From the NCBI RefSeq assembly GCF_018143015.1, contig NC_054753.1, positions 27,731,462 through 27,795,461 on the forward strand: a stretch of DNA of 64,000 bases. The letters run 5' to 3'. The DNA comes from Lytechinus variegatus (taxonomy: Eukaryota; Echinodermata; Echinoidea; Temnopleuroida; Toxopneustidae). Numbering within the stretch: the stretch's first letter is position 1; every line of letters begins with the position of its first letter. The translations under genes and the position numbers were made by a program. Below, piece by piece: positions 49,501 through 61,979 of this stretch. The notes beneath the pieces are model-generated. The model did no database searches. It saw nothing but the letters and a program-made list of their open reading frames with translations, and was not told the DNA's origin.

Positions 49501-51044
49501 AGGGATACCAGCTCGGGCTAATTCGGTATCAGCCTCGACGACTAAGCTTTCAAAGATGAATTCATTATCATCCCTTGTAAGTACGAGCTGCGTCTCTCCA
49601 ACAACTACATAAGGCAGGCTTGAACTATCGGCATGACACATACCTGAGGATGTGTCAAAGATAACAGCACCAAGACTCAGAGCAGTTGAGTAACCTATGA
49701 AATTCTGTGATGACCCACTGACTAAGGTGACCCGGACACACTGCTGACCATGATACAGGTCAATATATGGAAGTATCTTGGCATGCTTAGGCAACATAGA
49801 CGATTCAGCCACTGGACAATGTGGCAACGAATGGTATCCTTGATGTAATCCATCAGACTTTGATGAATCAGCATTGTCATTAGTACCGCCGAGAGCAACT
49901 TCAAGAACAAGAGGCGACTCATCTGACTTCGACGAGTCAACAAGGCAACTAAGAGGACTGTCACAATAAACATGTGACTGATGACTGATTCCAGAAATAT
50001 CTGAATCTGTTGTTGGAGCACTACCAGGAACTTTGTCACAATCAATAGTTGATAAAATGTCAAAATCACTATCATAATCTAAATCACTGTCACAATCTGA
50101 CAAATTCTTGTCAGACTCATACTTTTCATAACAATCATTCACTGTGAGTTTTCGAGTGTATCCTAGTATACTTGCTGCTTGGCGAGCTTGCGCAATGATA
50201 TTTTTCTCATGTTGAGGGAGGTATTCACAGTCACCGATGTGGTGGTGACTCGGGCGCTTAGCTGCTATACATAAAGGGCAACTATCTAGGACTACTGGAT
50301 CTATAGGACCTAAAGTTACATTTGGCCTACTGTTGTTACTATGAGAAGTGTGTAAAACCTTAACAGAGGGAGGATGATTATTAGGAATAGGATTGTCCCA
50401 TATGGGCTCATCATCAAACTCAGACTCATTGTAATTGTGATCAAACTCGGACTCATTATGATTGTCAAACTCAACTAACTCAGACTCTATCTCCGAAATC
50501 TCTCTACAATCATTTAACTTCTCACTCTCAGCATAATCGTCAAAATCATCATAATCAAGACTGTTACATTCATTCGCATTCCCAGTCACTCTTTCATTCT
50601 TTTGATTTGTATTAATGTGTAAGTTATAGTGATTTAAGAAATCTACGTGAGGGCGGCCGCGGGTTGGGGCCTGGGGGCGAGGTTGAGGGTGCAACCTCTC
50701 ATGGGTAAAGCCATAGCTAAGGCTATACATGGGACTACAGCTACTGCGAGTGGTACGACCCAAGACCGACAAATGCGGAAAGATTACCTATCACGACCAC
50801 TTTTGGCCGACCGACTGACTGCTATTTTGAGCAAATGCCATCATAAACAGACAATGACAGGGCTGATCCCAACTGCCACCACACCATTAAATGATAAAGG
50901 CGTCAATCACAATAATCTTTATGGTTCATATTTTAATGACAATGTACCTCTACACAGAGCTGGCCGGATAAGGGCCGATGATAACGATTCACATGTGTAA
51001 CATATACAACACTGCCCGACAGAGGGCAGCAATCCACAATGGCG
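46591..51044 (-). mobile_element. Fossil Ty3/Gypsy-like LTR retrotransposon, non-autonomous
   Basis: Direct terminal repeats of 163 bp at 46591-46753 and 50882-51044 differ at one position, so the insertion is fairly recent. The flank GTG is repeated. A purine-rich tract adjoins the left repeat and a TGG-type primer-binding-like stretch adjoins the right one, both fitting minus-strand orientation. One long frame of 690 codons (48700-50772) encodes a gag-to-protease-like region: an acidic N-terminal part, a CPLC..H..C knuckle and a retropepsin-like segment. No reverse transcriptase, RNase H or integrase is recognisable, so it is broken or a reduced derivative. The 2 kb between frame and left repeat are AT-rich without coding signal. 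The empty site is in unit B near 35003. Confidence 0.8.
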
Positions 51045-51055
51045 GTGAATAAAAT

Positions 51056-51297
51056 ACACGGGTCGTGTGGTCCAGTGGTTTGAGCATTGGACTCATAATC
51101 GCAAGGTTGTGAGTTCGAATCCCAACTCTGCCATTGTCTTCACTTTGATAAAAAGTCCAAAGAGTGATATCTGTCGTCTATTATGTCAGCCACTATGGCT
51201 GATTAAAATGTTTCCAAGGTAATTGGTTATATACCAGCTTGGCGTTTACCAGCAAAAAATGCTGTCCTGCCGAGTTCCTACGGGAGTTACCACAAAC
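51056..51297 (+). mobile_element. tRNA-Met-like SINE next to the LTR element
   Basis: The head carries GTGGTCCAGTGGTTTGAGC (A-box), an anticodon-loop-like CTCATAA and GGTTGTGAGTTCGAATCC (B-box). Exact 7-bp duplication ATAAAAT at 51049-51055 and 51298-51304. Absent from units A and B. Confidence 0.85.
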
Positions 51298-51304
51298 ATA
51301 AAAT

Positions 51305-53018
51305 CAATCTGGTGAAATATACTAGACGATATATATTAGCATACCACACTAATTTCAGTTTACCACAGATATATTAAATGTACCACCACATCATATGAAG
51401 TTATGAGCTATATAACTATATATAACCAACGCCCTGTAAATAGTATATTGTCCATTGCGTACATATACGATTTAATTTCAAACACGTCTTTGTCTCCTTT
51501 CTATAAGTTTTACAACTTCCTGTTACTTTAGTGCTCAATATTTGTTTGATGTAGTTACTAGCTGTATTTATATGTTACATTCAGCTTGTTTGGGCTTGTT
51601 ATCAGTTACTTAGGGTAGACTCCATTAAAATTAAGCCTTTTTAGCATTCATGGGTTATCCTTTTAAGGTATTTTGGTACTCTATATCTTATATTTTTATT
51701 TGATATGTTATGCCTGGCCAATAGAATTAGTCAATCAATATATTAAGATAAATTTGTGTAATTAAACATGCTATCGTATTTTCATTTTATCTCATATCCT
51801 TGTACATGTATATCATATGAAGTTATGAAAAATTAATATAGTAAACGTGTATCGTAATTTTGATGTTTTCATCTTTTGTTTTTATTTTCAGAATATCTTC
51901 TGTAAATATTATATTATCCGTTGAATTATGCTTTGATTTCACACATTTTACACTTTTTTTCAAAAAGTTTTTCCGATTGTCTTGTTACTTAAGTGCTTAA
52001 AATTTGTGCTCAAGACGTATTTTGTAGCTGTGCTGGGGCCCGTAACACAAAGCTTGGTAATCATCGTAGAATACGTTTTTACGATTGATTGCATTGACTA
52101 CAATGTACTATCGATCATGAAATCAAGCTAACCTCTGTGTTACGAGATTCCTTAGTGTTTTTATCAATATATTTTGCGTACCATCAGTTACATAAGTTAC
52201 ATCCCATTGGAATTTAAGCTATATATCGGCTTTCATGTGATATCATGTCCAGTTATTTTTATACTCTAAATTTTATACTTCTATTTCTTACGTTACGCCT
52301 AGCGAATATAATCAACTAATCAATCAGATGAAATAAACTAGTGTATAAACAAACTACCGTTGAAACAGTATTTCCTTTTTTGTTGAAGTTGTCATTACGA
52401 AAGAAGTGTTGACCATTATAATACTTTATCGAAATGAGATATTAAACACATTTCACATGAAGAATTCCCAATTTAGACACCACCTCACTGTCTGGTTTAA
52501 AAAAAAAGAAAAAAAAACGAAAAAAAAACGTCATGATGCTGGTTAGTGGTTACCTGTACAACATCTTTATAATGCAAAATTATTATCAATAATTATTACT
52601 TTAATAATAATTACTTTACTGTTTTAATTTTGACATCACAATGCGAAATGATTGCGACGTGTGCACTTTTCTGTTGCAATGAGTGTATGTTATAGTGTAT
52701 ATTATTGTTTATATACAATTTCAATTTATCAGGACCATTGGGTGACTGGTACAGCATTATGTAATTTATGGTAATTTTTCTATTTCCTTCTATTTCAAAA
52801 CGTACATAACAAACCATTTACAATAAGAGATAGATCATTAAGAAAATATCAATAACGTCCATATATATATGTATAAAGAAAACAAAGAAATTTAAATAAA
52901 CCAAGTCTATATTTACAAATTTGAAAATGATACACGTGGAACAGATCTTGTTCACGCGATACACAGCGAAATCAGAAAACACTGATATAAAGAAATCATG
53001 CAAAATTACACGACATGT
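51305..53018. repeat. Spacer repeats, unit C
   Basis: Colinear with 35005-36712 of unit B with few differences. No gene is seen. Confidence 0.7.
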
Positions 53019-53302
53019 CAATTTCAATTCAATTTCAATTTATTTTCTCATAAAAATCCATACAAAAACACAACATATACAAAGAATCGTATTAACAAAA
53101 TAGAAAAACAACAACAAATAGAAATAAACATTGGATTGATGATGAGAGGGACAGCAAGAAAGGAACGAGCCTTGTGATTAGCTGACCCTATAACATAATA
53201 ATCAAAGACTTTAATAACAAAGAAAAAAAATCACTAAACTACAACATAAAAAGGGGGGGGGGGTTGCCTAATATGCCTAAATTAAATTTATACAAACAAA
53301 CT

Positions 53303-55909
53303 TTATGAATAACTATTTAAAATAATTTGCCTTGATTTTGACTTAAAAACATTTAATGAAACTGATTGCCTGATATCTACAGAAACAGAATTCCATAGTT
53401 GTGGTCCTTGAAATAAAATTGAGTTTTTAAAAGATGAGAGTCTTGGCTTAGGTAGATGAAAATCCTTTGCATTTCTTGTGTTGTATCCATGGAAATCACT
53501 ATTGAACTTAAAAAATGTTTTGATATAATCTGGCAAGAGGTTATTGTTACATAAATACATAAATATAAGAATTTGAAATGCATGAATATCACAAAATTTT
53601 AATACATTCAATTCGACAAATAGAGGATTCGTATGGGCAAGATAAGGAGCATGAGACATAATTCTTATTGCACGTTTTTGTAAAATATATAATCTATAAA
53701 TGTGAATGCTACTTGCACTTCCCCAGGCTAGAATACCATAATTGAGGTATGGATATATAATAGCATAATACATCAGTTTTAATATCTCCTTGGGAAATGA
53801 TCTTAATCTATACATAATCCCTATATTTTTGGCAAGCTTATTGCACAGATTATCAATATGATTTTTCCATGTAAATTTATTATCTATTGTTATTCCTAAA
53901 AATTTTACTGACGATACACACTTAATATCTGTATTGCACATTCTAATTGAAAGACTATCTGGTAAACATAAATTACTAAATATCATATAATTGGTTTTGG
54001 CAAGATTAATTATCATTCTGTTTGCATAAAACCACTCAGATATTAATTCAAGTTCAGAATTGAATAAATTGTGTAAAACATGATAGTTTGTGTGAGATAA
54101 AAACAGACTAGTGTCGTCAGCAAACATAATACAATGTAACAAGTTGGATACTTTACTAAGATCATTAATGAAGAGGAGAAACAACAGCGGTCCTAAAATA
54201 GAACCTTGAGGAACCCCACATGAGATAATCTGAAGCTGTGATTTGCATTTGGATATTTCAACATATTGTTTTCTGTTAGATAGATAACTTTTAAATAATT
54301 TAAGTACATTACCTCTTATGCCATACAATTCGAGTTTTTTCAATAAAATAGCGTGATCAACTGTATCGAAAGCCTTTTTCAAATCTAAAAACATTGCTAT
54401 CAAATATTTCTTATCATCAAGTGCGTTGGTAACAGTATGGACAAAATCAATAAGAGCCGAAGATGTTGAATGACCAGCACGAAAACCGTATTGATGGAGA
54501 GATAATATATTGCACTTGTTAATAAAATCAAATAATCTATTATATATACACTTTTCTAAAATCTTAGAAAAAATTGGCAAGACTGATATGGGTCTGTAAT
54601 TTGAAACGTTTTCACTTGGACCATTTTTATATACAGGAACAACACGAGCAATCTTTAATTCATCGGGAAATATACCGAGATCTAAACATTGATTGAATAT
54701 TGCACAAAGGGGTTGACATAAAATATGTATTGATTTTTTTATAACCTTGATACTTATATCATCATACCCAGGACTGCAATCACTTTTTATGTTTGACACA
54801 ATATCAGTTATCTCAGTACAAGTGATTGGTTTGAAAAAACAAGTCCTTGGATTTCTATCCAAATATCTACAAAAATTCAAATTTAAATTATTACCCTGAT
54901 CAACAGGAAAATTCATTTCAGTTACAATATTGATAAAATATTCATTGAATACATTACAAATATCAGAGGTATCATATAATACTTGATTATTACATTTCAA
55001 AAAATCAATATTGCACTTTTTATTTGCACGACCCATTGCACAATTAACAGTATTCCAAGTTTTTTTCATATTTCCTTTGGAATTTGCAAAACTTTCCAAG
55101 AAATAATGTTTTTTAGCTTCTTTAATCATATTACTGACTTTATTTCTACATTTTCTGTACACTTCTTTTCGATATGGTGATGGATTTTTTAGATAAAGTC
55201 GATATAAACGACATTTTTTCTTTGACAACTTTCGAATATCAAAATTAATCCATGGTTTATTCTTTTTAGGTCTTTTCTTCAAATATTCCAAGGGGAAACA
55301 TGAATTATATACATTTAAAAACTTACCTAAAAATTGCACGTAATTTGCGTTTGGATTATTATTGTGGCAAGACCAATTGACCATTAGAAGAGATCTTAAA
55401 AAACACTTAATACTATTGTCATTGATTATTCGAAGCGGTTTATCCAAATTTTGCTGTGTGTTGATGTCGTTCCAGCTAATAGAGTATACAGGTAAATGAT
55501 CACTGATGTCAGTTATTAGTATTCCCGATTCAACTTTGTCTGCATGTATATCATTGGTGATTATATTATCAAGTAAAGAGATTGTGTCATCCGTGATTCT
55601 GGTAGGATGGTCAATCAATGGATACATATGATGGGATAATAATAAATTAATGAAATTATCAACATATTGCACTTTACCCACATTCAATAAATTGATATTG
55701 TAATCACCTAATAAATAAACTATTTTATTTTCATTATTTACAATACTTAAAACATTTGAGCATCTCTCAAAAAAATCATCAATTGACTGATCTGGGGGCC
55801 TATAGATTGAACCAACAATAATACCAGAATTATTATTGACGATTTCCACAAATACACTTTCGATACAACTATCATTGTGTTCTAAGTCGGAGCGTCTTAT
55901 GTATTGCAC
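53303..55909 (-). CDS. LINE ORF2: rest of endonuclease plus reverse transcriptase
   Basis: An uninterrupted frame of 868 codons. The first 170 residues are the C-terminal part of an apurinic-type endonuclease (GSIYRPP, LLGDYNINLL, TDISDHLPVY). The reverse transcriptase spans roughly residues 400-680 with NYRPISVLPIFSKILEK, FLDLKKAFDTVDH, GVPQGSILGPLLFLLF and the catalytic FADD in MFADDTSLF. The C-terminus ends in the GPQLWNSVSVDIRQS motif usual for this group. The CR1/L2 placement rests on motif style and tail and needs a tree. The N-terminal endonuclease part lies in another frame just upstream (55897-56304). One base is missing in an A-run near 55913-55916, which separates the two. Confidence 0.9.
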   Translation of the reverse strand: MQYIRRSDLEHNDSCIESVFVEIVNNNSGIIVGSIYRPPDQSIDDFFERCSNVLSIVNNENKIVYLLGDYNINLLNVGKVQYVDNFINLLLSHHMYPLIDHPTRITDDTISLLDNIITNDIHADKVESGILITDISDHLPVYSISWNDINTQQNLDKPLRIINDNSIKCFLRSLLMVNWSCHNNNPNANYVQFLGKFLNVYNSCFPLEYLKKRPKKNKPWINFDIRKLSKKKCRLYRLYLKNPSPYRKEVYRKCRNKVSNMIKEAKKHYFLESFANSKGNMKKTWNTVNCAMGRANKKCNIDFLKCNNQVLYDTSDICNVFNEYFINIVTEMNFPVDQGNNLNLNFCRYLDRNPRTCFFKPITCTEITDIVSNIKSDCSPGYDDISIKVIKKSIHILCQPLCAIFNQCLDLGIFPDELKIARVVPVYKNGPSENVSNYRPISVLPIFSKILEKCIYNRLFDFINKCNILSLHQYGFRAGHSTSSALIDFVHTVTNALDDKKYLIAMFLDLKKAFDTVDHAILLKKLELYGIRGNVLKLFKSYLSNRKQYVEISKCKSQLQIISCGVPQGSILGPLLFLLFINDLSKVSNLLHCIMFADDTSLFLSHTNYHVLHNLFNSELELISEWFYANRMIINLAKTNYMIFSNLCLPDSLSIRMCNTDIKCVSSVKFLGITIDNKFTWKNHIDNLCNKLAKNIGIMYRLRSFPKEILKLMYYAIIYPYLNYGILAWGSASSIHIYRLYILQKRAIRIMSHAPYLAHTNPLFVELNVLKFCDIHAFQILIFMYLCNNNLLPDYIKTFFKFNSDFHGYNTRNAKDFHLPKPRLSSFKNSILFQGPQLWNSVSVDIRQSVSLNVFKSKSRQIILNSYS

Positions 55910-56304
55910 ACTATATTTACAAAAATTCCAACTCCTCCCCCTCTTCTTGATAAACGGCTAACACCTTCAAAACTATATCCATCTATATTACACAAAGGGT
56001 GTATAGTGTGCTCCCGGAACCAGGTTTCCGTGACACAAATTACTGTAGGTTTAAGTTTCACACTGTTTAAAAATAAAATTATATTATCAAAATTATTGAG
56101 TAGACTTCTTGAATTCAAGTGGATACATGAAAAGGGATTTGTAGATTTTGCTCTACTCTCAATATATGTGTTAAACTCATCAGGAGTGAAATATTTCTTA
56201 CAAGGAGAAAATTCAAAATTATCAAGCGATAGAAATTCATGCAAGATGTTTAAGTCATGGTTGCAATTGTTTAGGCATTCTCTAAAAAAATTACACGTAG
56301 ACAT
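55897..56304 (-). pseudogene. LINE ORF2 N-terminus (endonuclease), frame-shifted from the rest
   Basis: 135 codons with IHLNSRSLLNNF, VICVTETWF and GYSFEGVSRLSRRGGGVGIFV, the first half of the endonuclease. The frame ends 13 nt into the downstream frame. An identical copy lies at 56841-57248 in the tandem duplicate, including the same frame break, so the duplication came after the break or is an assembly artefact. Confidence 0.8.
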
Positions 56305-57475
56305 TTAACAACAACAAACAAAAAATAAATAAAAAAACATCAATATTCATAAAAGTACATAAGAATGTGAAAAAAGGCAATATCATTAAAACATGCATGG
56401 AGTTCACCGGGGTAAAAGATATGTTCGGTGTGGTATTACCCACATAATAATTCATTTAAGAAGTGAAGACAAATGTTTATTACATGCATTTCTTTTTGTA
56501 TTGTTCTGTTCGTGTTCTGTTTGTTTCAAATTTATAGTTTATTCAAATCTTCTTCACAGGTAATCAGCTTAGTCATGGACTTCCCTCCTTGGGCTGGTAG
56601 CAGGGCGATGATGCGACCATCGGATGACCAGCACTGCACAACTTTACTGTGTTCACGTGTTTTTTTCAACAGTTTCTGATTTCTCACAGTAAGATCCTCC
56701 ACGATGATGATGCCGGACCCCTTCAGAAGCCTTCTCTTTTGGAGTATTTCTTTCCTTTTCCTATATGAAGTAAGTTTCACGATTATTGGACGCGGAGACA
56801 GCGGATGGTCAACTATCATTGTGTTCTAAGTCGGAGCGTCTTATGTATTGCACACTATATTTACAAAAATTCCAACTCCTCCCCCTCTTCTTGATAAACG
56901 GCTAACACCTTCAAAACTATATCCATCTATATTACACAAAGGGTGTATAGTGTGCTCCCGGAACCAGGTTTCCGTGACACAAATTACTGTAGGTTTAAGT
57001 TTCACACTGTTTAAAAATAAAATTATATTATCAAAATTATTGAGTAGACTTCTTGAATTCAAGTGGATACATGAAAAGGGATTTGTAGATTTTGCTCTAC
57101 TCTCAATATATGTGTTAAACTCATCAGGAGTGAAATATTTCTTACAAGGAGAAAATTCAAAATTATCAAGCGATAGAAATTCATGCAAGATGTTTAAGTC
57201 ATGGTTGCAATTGTTTAGGCATTCTCTAAAAAAATTACACGTAGACATTTAACAACAACAAACAAAAAATAAATAAAAAAACATCAATATTCATAAAAGT
57301 ACATAAGAATGTGAAAAAAGGCAATATCATTAAAACATGCATGGAGTTCACCGGGGTAAAAGATATGTTCGGTGTGGTATTACCCACATAATAATTCATT
57401 TAAGAAGTGAAGACAAATGTTTATTACATGCATTTCTTTTTGTATTGTTCTGTTCGTGTTCTGTTTGTTTCAAAT

Positions 57476-57790
57476 TTATAGTTTATTCAAATCTTCTTCA
57501 CAGGTAATCAGCTTAGTCATGGACTTCCCTCCTTGGGCTGGTAGCAGGGCGATGATGCGACCATCGGATGACCAGCACTGCACAACTTTACTGTGTTCAC
57601 GTGTTTTTTTCAACAGTTTCTGATTTCTCACAGTAAGATCCTCCACGATGATGATGCCGGACCCCTTCAGAAGCCTTCTCTTTTGGAGTATTTCTTTCCT
57701 TTTCCTATATGAAGTAAGTTTCACGATTATTGGACGCGGAGACAGCGGATGGTCTGAGGACTGTGGCCTTGCTCTTCCTGTACGGTGTGA
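57476..57790 (-). pseudogene. LINE ORF1 C-terminal fragment
   Basis: Contains PRPIIVKLTSYRKRKEILQ and GIIIVEDLTVRNQKLLKK, similar to the C-terminal part of ORF1 proteins of CR1/L2-type and L1-type LINEs. The 5' end is cut at the insertion junction. A shorter identical copy is at 56532-56809. Confidence 0.7.
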
Positions 57791-57794
57791 TGTA

Positions 57795-58822
57795 GAAGAA
57801 CAAGGGGAAAATTTCAAATTTTATCCATCGTATTCCGACGTTCGTATATGGCACTTCATTTTATATTTTAATACACACAATTCATTGATATCAAGAAATA
57901 GAACAGAATGGTAGAGCGGTGTGTATACAAACCTCTATGGCACGTCACTTAATATGAAATACTGAGCAAAATAGCGGGCAATATACAGAGTGAGTCAGAA
58001 AAATGTTCCACCAGTTAGAAGTATGAATATTTAATTATTGATTAATTGATATGTTCTGACAGTGTGATTCTTCTCGCATAATTTGGTACCATATTTGTAT
58101 GCATGACTGGCTACGAGACATTCTCCAGAGGGTCTTAAAATGTCAGTTGCGCCAAGTCTCCTGGTGAAGAATCAAACAAAGTGTGAAAAATAACCTGTGT
58201 GTGTATACAGATAGACAATGAACCTTCATTCCACACACCCACACCTGTGCCGTCACCAGCTTTTTCCTCAGGGAGGTGCTTAGGGGGAATGGCCCTGGGA
58301 ACAATTTTTGAAACATGAGGTGTTGGTTTAAATTTGACAAGTAAAAAATAGCTTTTTAACTAACAAAACGAAGATCATTCGGTAAAGTGAAATTTGAAAA
58401 AAAATTGTCTAGATGGGGGGTGCATTCAAACCATCCACACCCACCCCCTTATGATCGTCTTACACAATAATAATTTGGTTAAACAGACACATGGATGCTA
58501 GCTCTTCCATTTTTGCACTTAACGAGTACAAAAATTACAGCTAACGACATGATGCGAAATACATGTATGGTCACCTATAATTTCAGTTAGAACCTACAAA
58601 AAACTTGCAAAGTTGAGCATGTTTGTATCCCATGGCAACATTGCCTTACGCTGAGGTTTTTTTTTTTTTTTGGGGGGGGAGGTAATGAAGAATAAAAGAA
58701 ATTCAAAATCCAATCGTGAACCCTGTCGCCCCTCTTTAACACTATCATAATCTATATTTAAATCATGTGGTATTAATAGCTTAAACCTAGTACCTTTGTA
58801 CTGCATCCCTGATATTTGCGTT
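57795..58822. repeat. Terminal spacer of unit C
   Basis: Colinear with 36714-37792. A poly-T/poly-G junction lies near 58658-58679. No gene is seen. Confidence 0.65.
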
Positions 58823-59277
58823 TCCATATCTTGTCCGCCATATTTCACTAACAGAATTACTCTCAGCCAATCAGATAGAAGTATTTCGGTAGCTTATAAC
58901 AACTTTCCGTAACAATCATTGCTTCCTTGAAATGATGTAAAGTGATTCGAGATTTTTCCATACAGAATGATTTCCAATGATTACGCTCTCATAGTAAAAT
59001 TCGTCATACATAGATAGATGAATATAAAAACGAATATGATATTTCACTTTTATGCCTATATGATAAAATTGATTTTTCATCCATTCAAGCTTCTCATAAC
59101 CTCTGCTATTTTCGTGAAGCAAGTGTATCAAATGATGACAAATAAACACTCTAAGAATAATCTATCGTGTTTTTTTGTAGGGGGGTGGGCAAAGTCCAGA
59201 CCATTACGCGGGGGGGGGGTGGTATGGGGTTATGGGGACATGTCTTGTTTCCACCAACCCTTTTTGGTGGTCGAGGG
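58823..59277 (+). repeat. Upstream block of unit D
   Basis: AGCCAATCAG at 58865-58874. It lacks the palindromic MITE. It is interrupted by the hAT element at 59278. Confidence 0.75.
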
Positions 59278-61790
59278 CAGGCGCGTACGCAGGATTTTTG
59301 AAAGGGGAGGGGGGGTTCGAGCTGATTTTTTTTTTTAATCTCCCGCCCAGTCTCTAAAAAGTGATGAGCGGGGGGGGGGGGAGTGATGATTTTTTTTTCT
59401 TTTTTTTTTCAGCGCTGCAAATAAGACAATAACATTTAAGTGGGGATGGGGTATGTAACAGTGCGGTCATGACCCGCGAGCGAGCAGAAATGTTCTCGTT
59501 TTTGCGTTGAAAACATAACCTTTTTGTCAATAGTTTGTTGGTATCATTGTCGATGTTACATGTCCTTCGGATCGATATGGCCTTGATCAGAACACTAGAA
59601 ACTTGAGAAATGTCATGAATAATTACGAGCGAGCGGAGCGAGCGAGCCGAAATGTTTGCGTTTTTCCGTCAAAACATACAATTCTTCTCAATAGCTTGTT
59701 GGTAATGATCAGTGGCGTACCGTGGGTCACGGCATTGGGGGGGGCACCAGCAAAAATTTTGAGTCACCAAGTGAGCGCGCGAAGCGCGCTCAGCTACTAA
59801 TTATGCTGACCTAATAGAAATATTTTAAGGACAGTGTCATTAAACGGATATGTATGTCACTGATCACATAATGCGAGCGCGAAGCGCGAGCTGAAAATTT
59901 TTTATATTCAGACCTAAAAGGGGAAATTATAAGCAAATTTTTGTAATCATGATATGTACTTGTTTCGCTAAACAAACAATGCGAGCGCGAAGCGCTAGCT
60001 GAAATTTTTGTATATATTGATCCCAATCAGACATTTTAAGGACTATATTTTAGGAATCTATTAAGAGTATATATATCTCACCATAGTATTCTAATGCGAG
60101 TGCCAAGCGCTTGCTGATTTTGTTAGAATTATATGCATCCAAACACATAAAGCAATTGTCATTGTAATCATGATTAAAATGCGCATCTCACTAATCAAAT
60201 ATTGCACGCGCAAAGCGCGAGCTGAAAATTTAGGAATTTCAGACCTGAAGAGGGACATTTTAAGGCTTTTTTGTAGGAATTCACGACGACCCTACGTATT
60301 TCATTAACCAAATGAAGCGAGCGCGAAGCGCAAGCTGAAATTTTTGTATATATATTGACCCCAAACGTGGATATTTTAAGGACTATTTTTAAAAGAATCC
60401 ATTAAGAGTACACATATCTCACCATAGCTATCTAATGCGAGTGCCAAGCGCATGCTGAGTTTGTTAGAATTACACCTAAAGACATACTTTTTGTAGTCAA
60501 TGTAGTCATGATTATCATACGCATCTCACTAGTCAAATATTGCGAGCGCGAGCTGAAAAATTTGGAAATTCACACCTGAAGGGGGGCATTCTAAGGCTTG
60601 TTTGTAGGAATTCACGTAGACCACTAACCAAATGATGCGAGCGCAAGCTGAAATCTTCGATATTCAGATTAAAAAAATTGACATTTTAAGGACTGATTTT
60701 AGGAAATCATGAAGAGCAGACATATTATCTCACTAATTCACTAATGCGAACGTAAGCACGGACGGGAAATGTTTTATATTAAGACCTTAAAATGATATGT
60801 CACTACATAAAACAATAATAATTTGAAGTGCGAGGAGATATATTTGGTGTATATTGACTTGAACACGGGAGGTTTTAGTACAACAGGATTATATATCTCG
60901 TTAAACAGACAATGCGAGTATCAGGAACAATGAAGTAATAGGCCCTGAGCAAATTATGTTTCATAAAGTTATATATATTTTTATGTAATATAACATAAAC
61001 ATAATTAACAATAATTTCTTCCATCCCACTATGTTTCTTTCACTTTCTCCCTCTTTTTCCCCCGTTTTTTTTTGGCCAGCCGATGAGGGGGGGGGGGGGC
61101 ACGTGCCCCCCTATGCCCCCCGTAGTTACGCCACTGGTAATGATTACATATTAGTTGATGATACATGTCCTTCTGCTCGTAAGTCTCATGATATGGCCTT
61201 GATCAAAAGACTAGAAACTTAAGGAATTTCATAAATGATTTCATTAAATAATTTTCGCGTTTTCCCGTCAAAACATACATTTCTTGTCAATAGTTTGTTA
61301 GTAAATCAAGTATTAGTCGATGCTACATGTCCTTCTATTCGTAACACTCATAATACGGCCTTGAACAGGAGACTAGATACTTATGGAATTTCATAAATTA
61401 TTACGAGCGAGCGGAGCGAGCTAACCGACATTTTAGCGTTTTCCGTCATTTTGGTTTTCATATTGGTAAAACATATTTTGTAAGAAAACGTATGTCTTTG
61501 TCTTGGTTCACTTGTATTCATAAGTATATATCATGATAATCATGTATGGCCTTGTTAATGGCGATACCATGATCATGTCGGCGACATGCGGAAATAAAAG
61601 ATATAATAAAATGGAGCGAGCGAAGCGAGCGGAAATTTTTTTCTGTGTTTTTCGTCGGAAACATGAGATTCTGTTCATTATTGCTGTCATATACATTATT
61701 GGGTAGGGGAACTGTCCGTAACCAGACCAAGGAGTTATCAGGCGCTTGCCCGATAACTCCTTGACCAGACCGACCTCCGGTGAGACAAGC

Positions 61791-61821
<31 letters not shown>

Positions 61822-61878
61822 CGAAAGGGGGGGGGGGGGTTGAACCCAACCTTAAACCCCCCCTTGCGTACGCGCCTG
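59278..61878. mobile_element. Non-autonomous hAT element, second copy, carrying a nested hAT
   Basis: The same family as 19678-20816 (CAGGCGCGTACGCA ends). Exact 8-bp duplication GTCGAGGG at 59270-59277 and 61879-61886. Unit C gives the empty site near 38470. It is 2.6 kb because another element has inserted at 59710. Confidence 0.93.
59710..61136. mobile_element. Nested non-autonomous hAT with about eleven palindromic modules
   Basis: Inverted ends CAGTGGCGTA. Exact 8-bp duplication GTAATGAT at 59702-59709 and 61137-61144. The copy at 19678 supplies the empty site (near 20090). The interior is a row of about 105-bp modules, each beginning near ATGCGAGCGCGAAGCGCGAGC (first 20 bases or variants; about 59770, 59872, 59978, 60092, 60204, 60313, 60433, 60539, 60633, 60742, 60911). 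No transposase is seen. Confidence 0.92.
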
Positions 61879-61979
61879 GTCGAGGGGGAACTTATTCTTT
61901 CCCCCACCCCACCTGTTACGCCCATGTCATATCATTGCCATTATTTGTTTTAAACATGTTAAAAATGTACAATGTACAC

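Larger units (their letters stand above)
53019..57791 (-). mobile_element. LINE (CR1/L2-like non-LTR retrotransposon), 5'-truncated, with internal duplication
   Basis: Minus-strand element flanked by ATGT on both sides, with a 3' tail of the AAATTG/AATTG type rather than poly-A. The empty site is in units B (36713) and A (17145). From 5' to 3' it has the end of ORF1 (57476-57790 and again 56532-56809) and an endonuclease/reverse-transcriptase ORF2 (56304-53303). A 944-bp stretch (55867-56810) is repeated in tandem at 56811-57754. Total unique length is about 3.8 kb. Confidence 0.9.

Noticed and set aside
55904-56308. Plus-strand frame of 134 codons, present twice
   Set aside because: It is the antisense shadow of the LINE endonuclease and is duplicated only with the 944-bp repeat.
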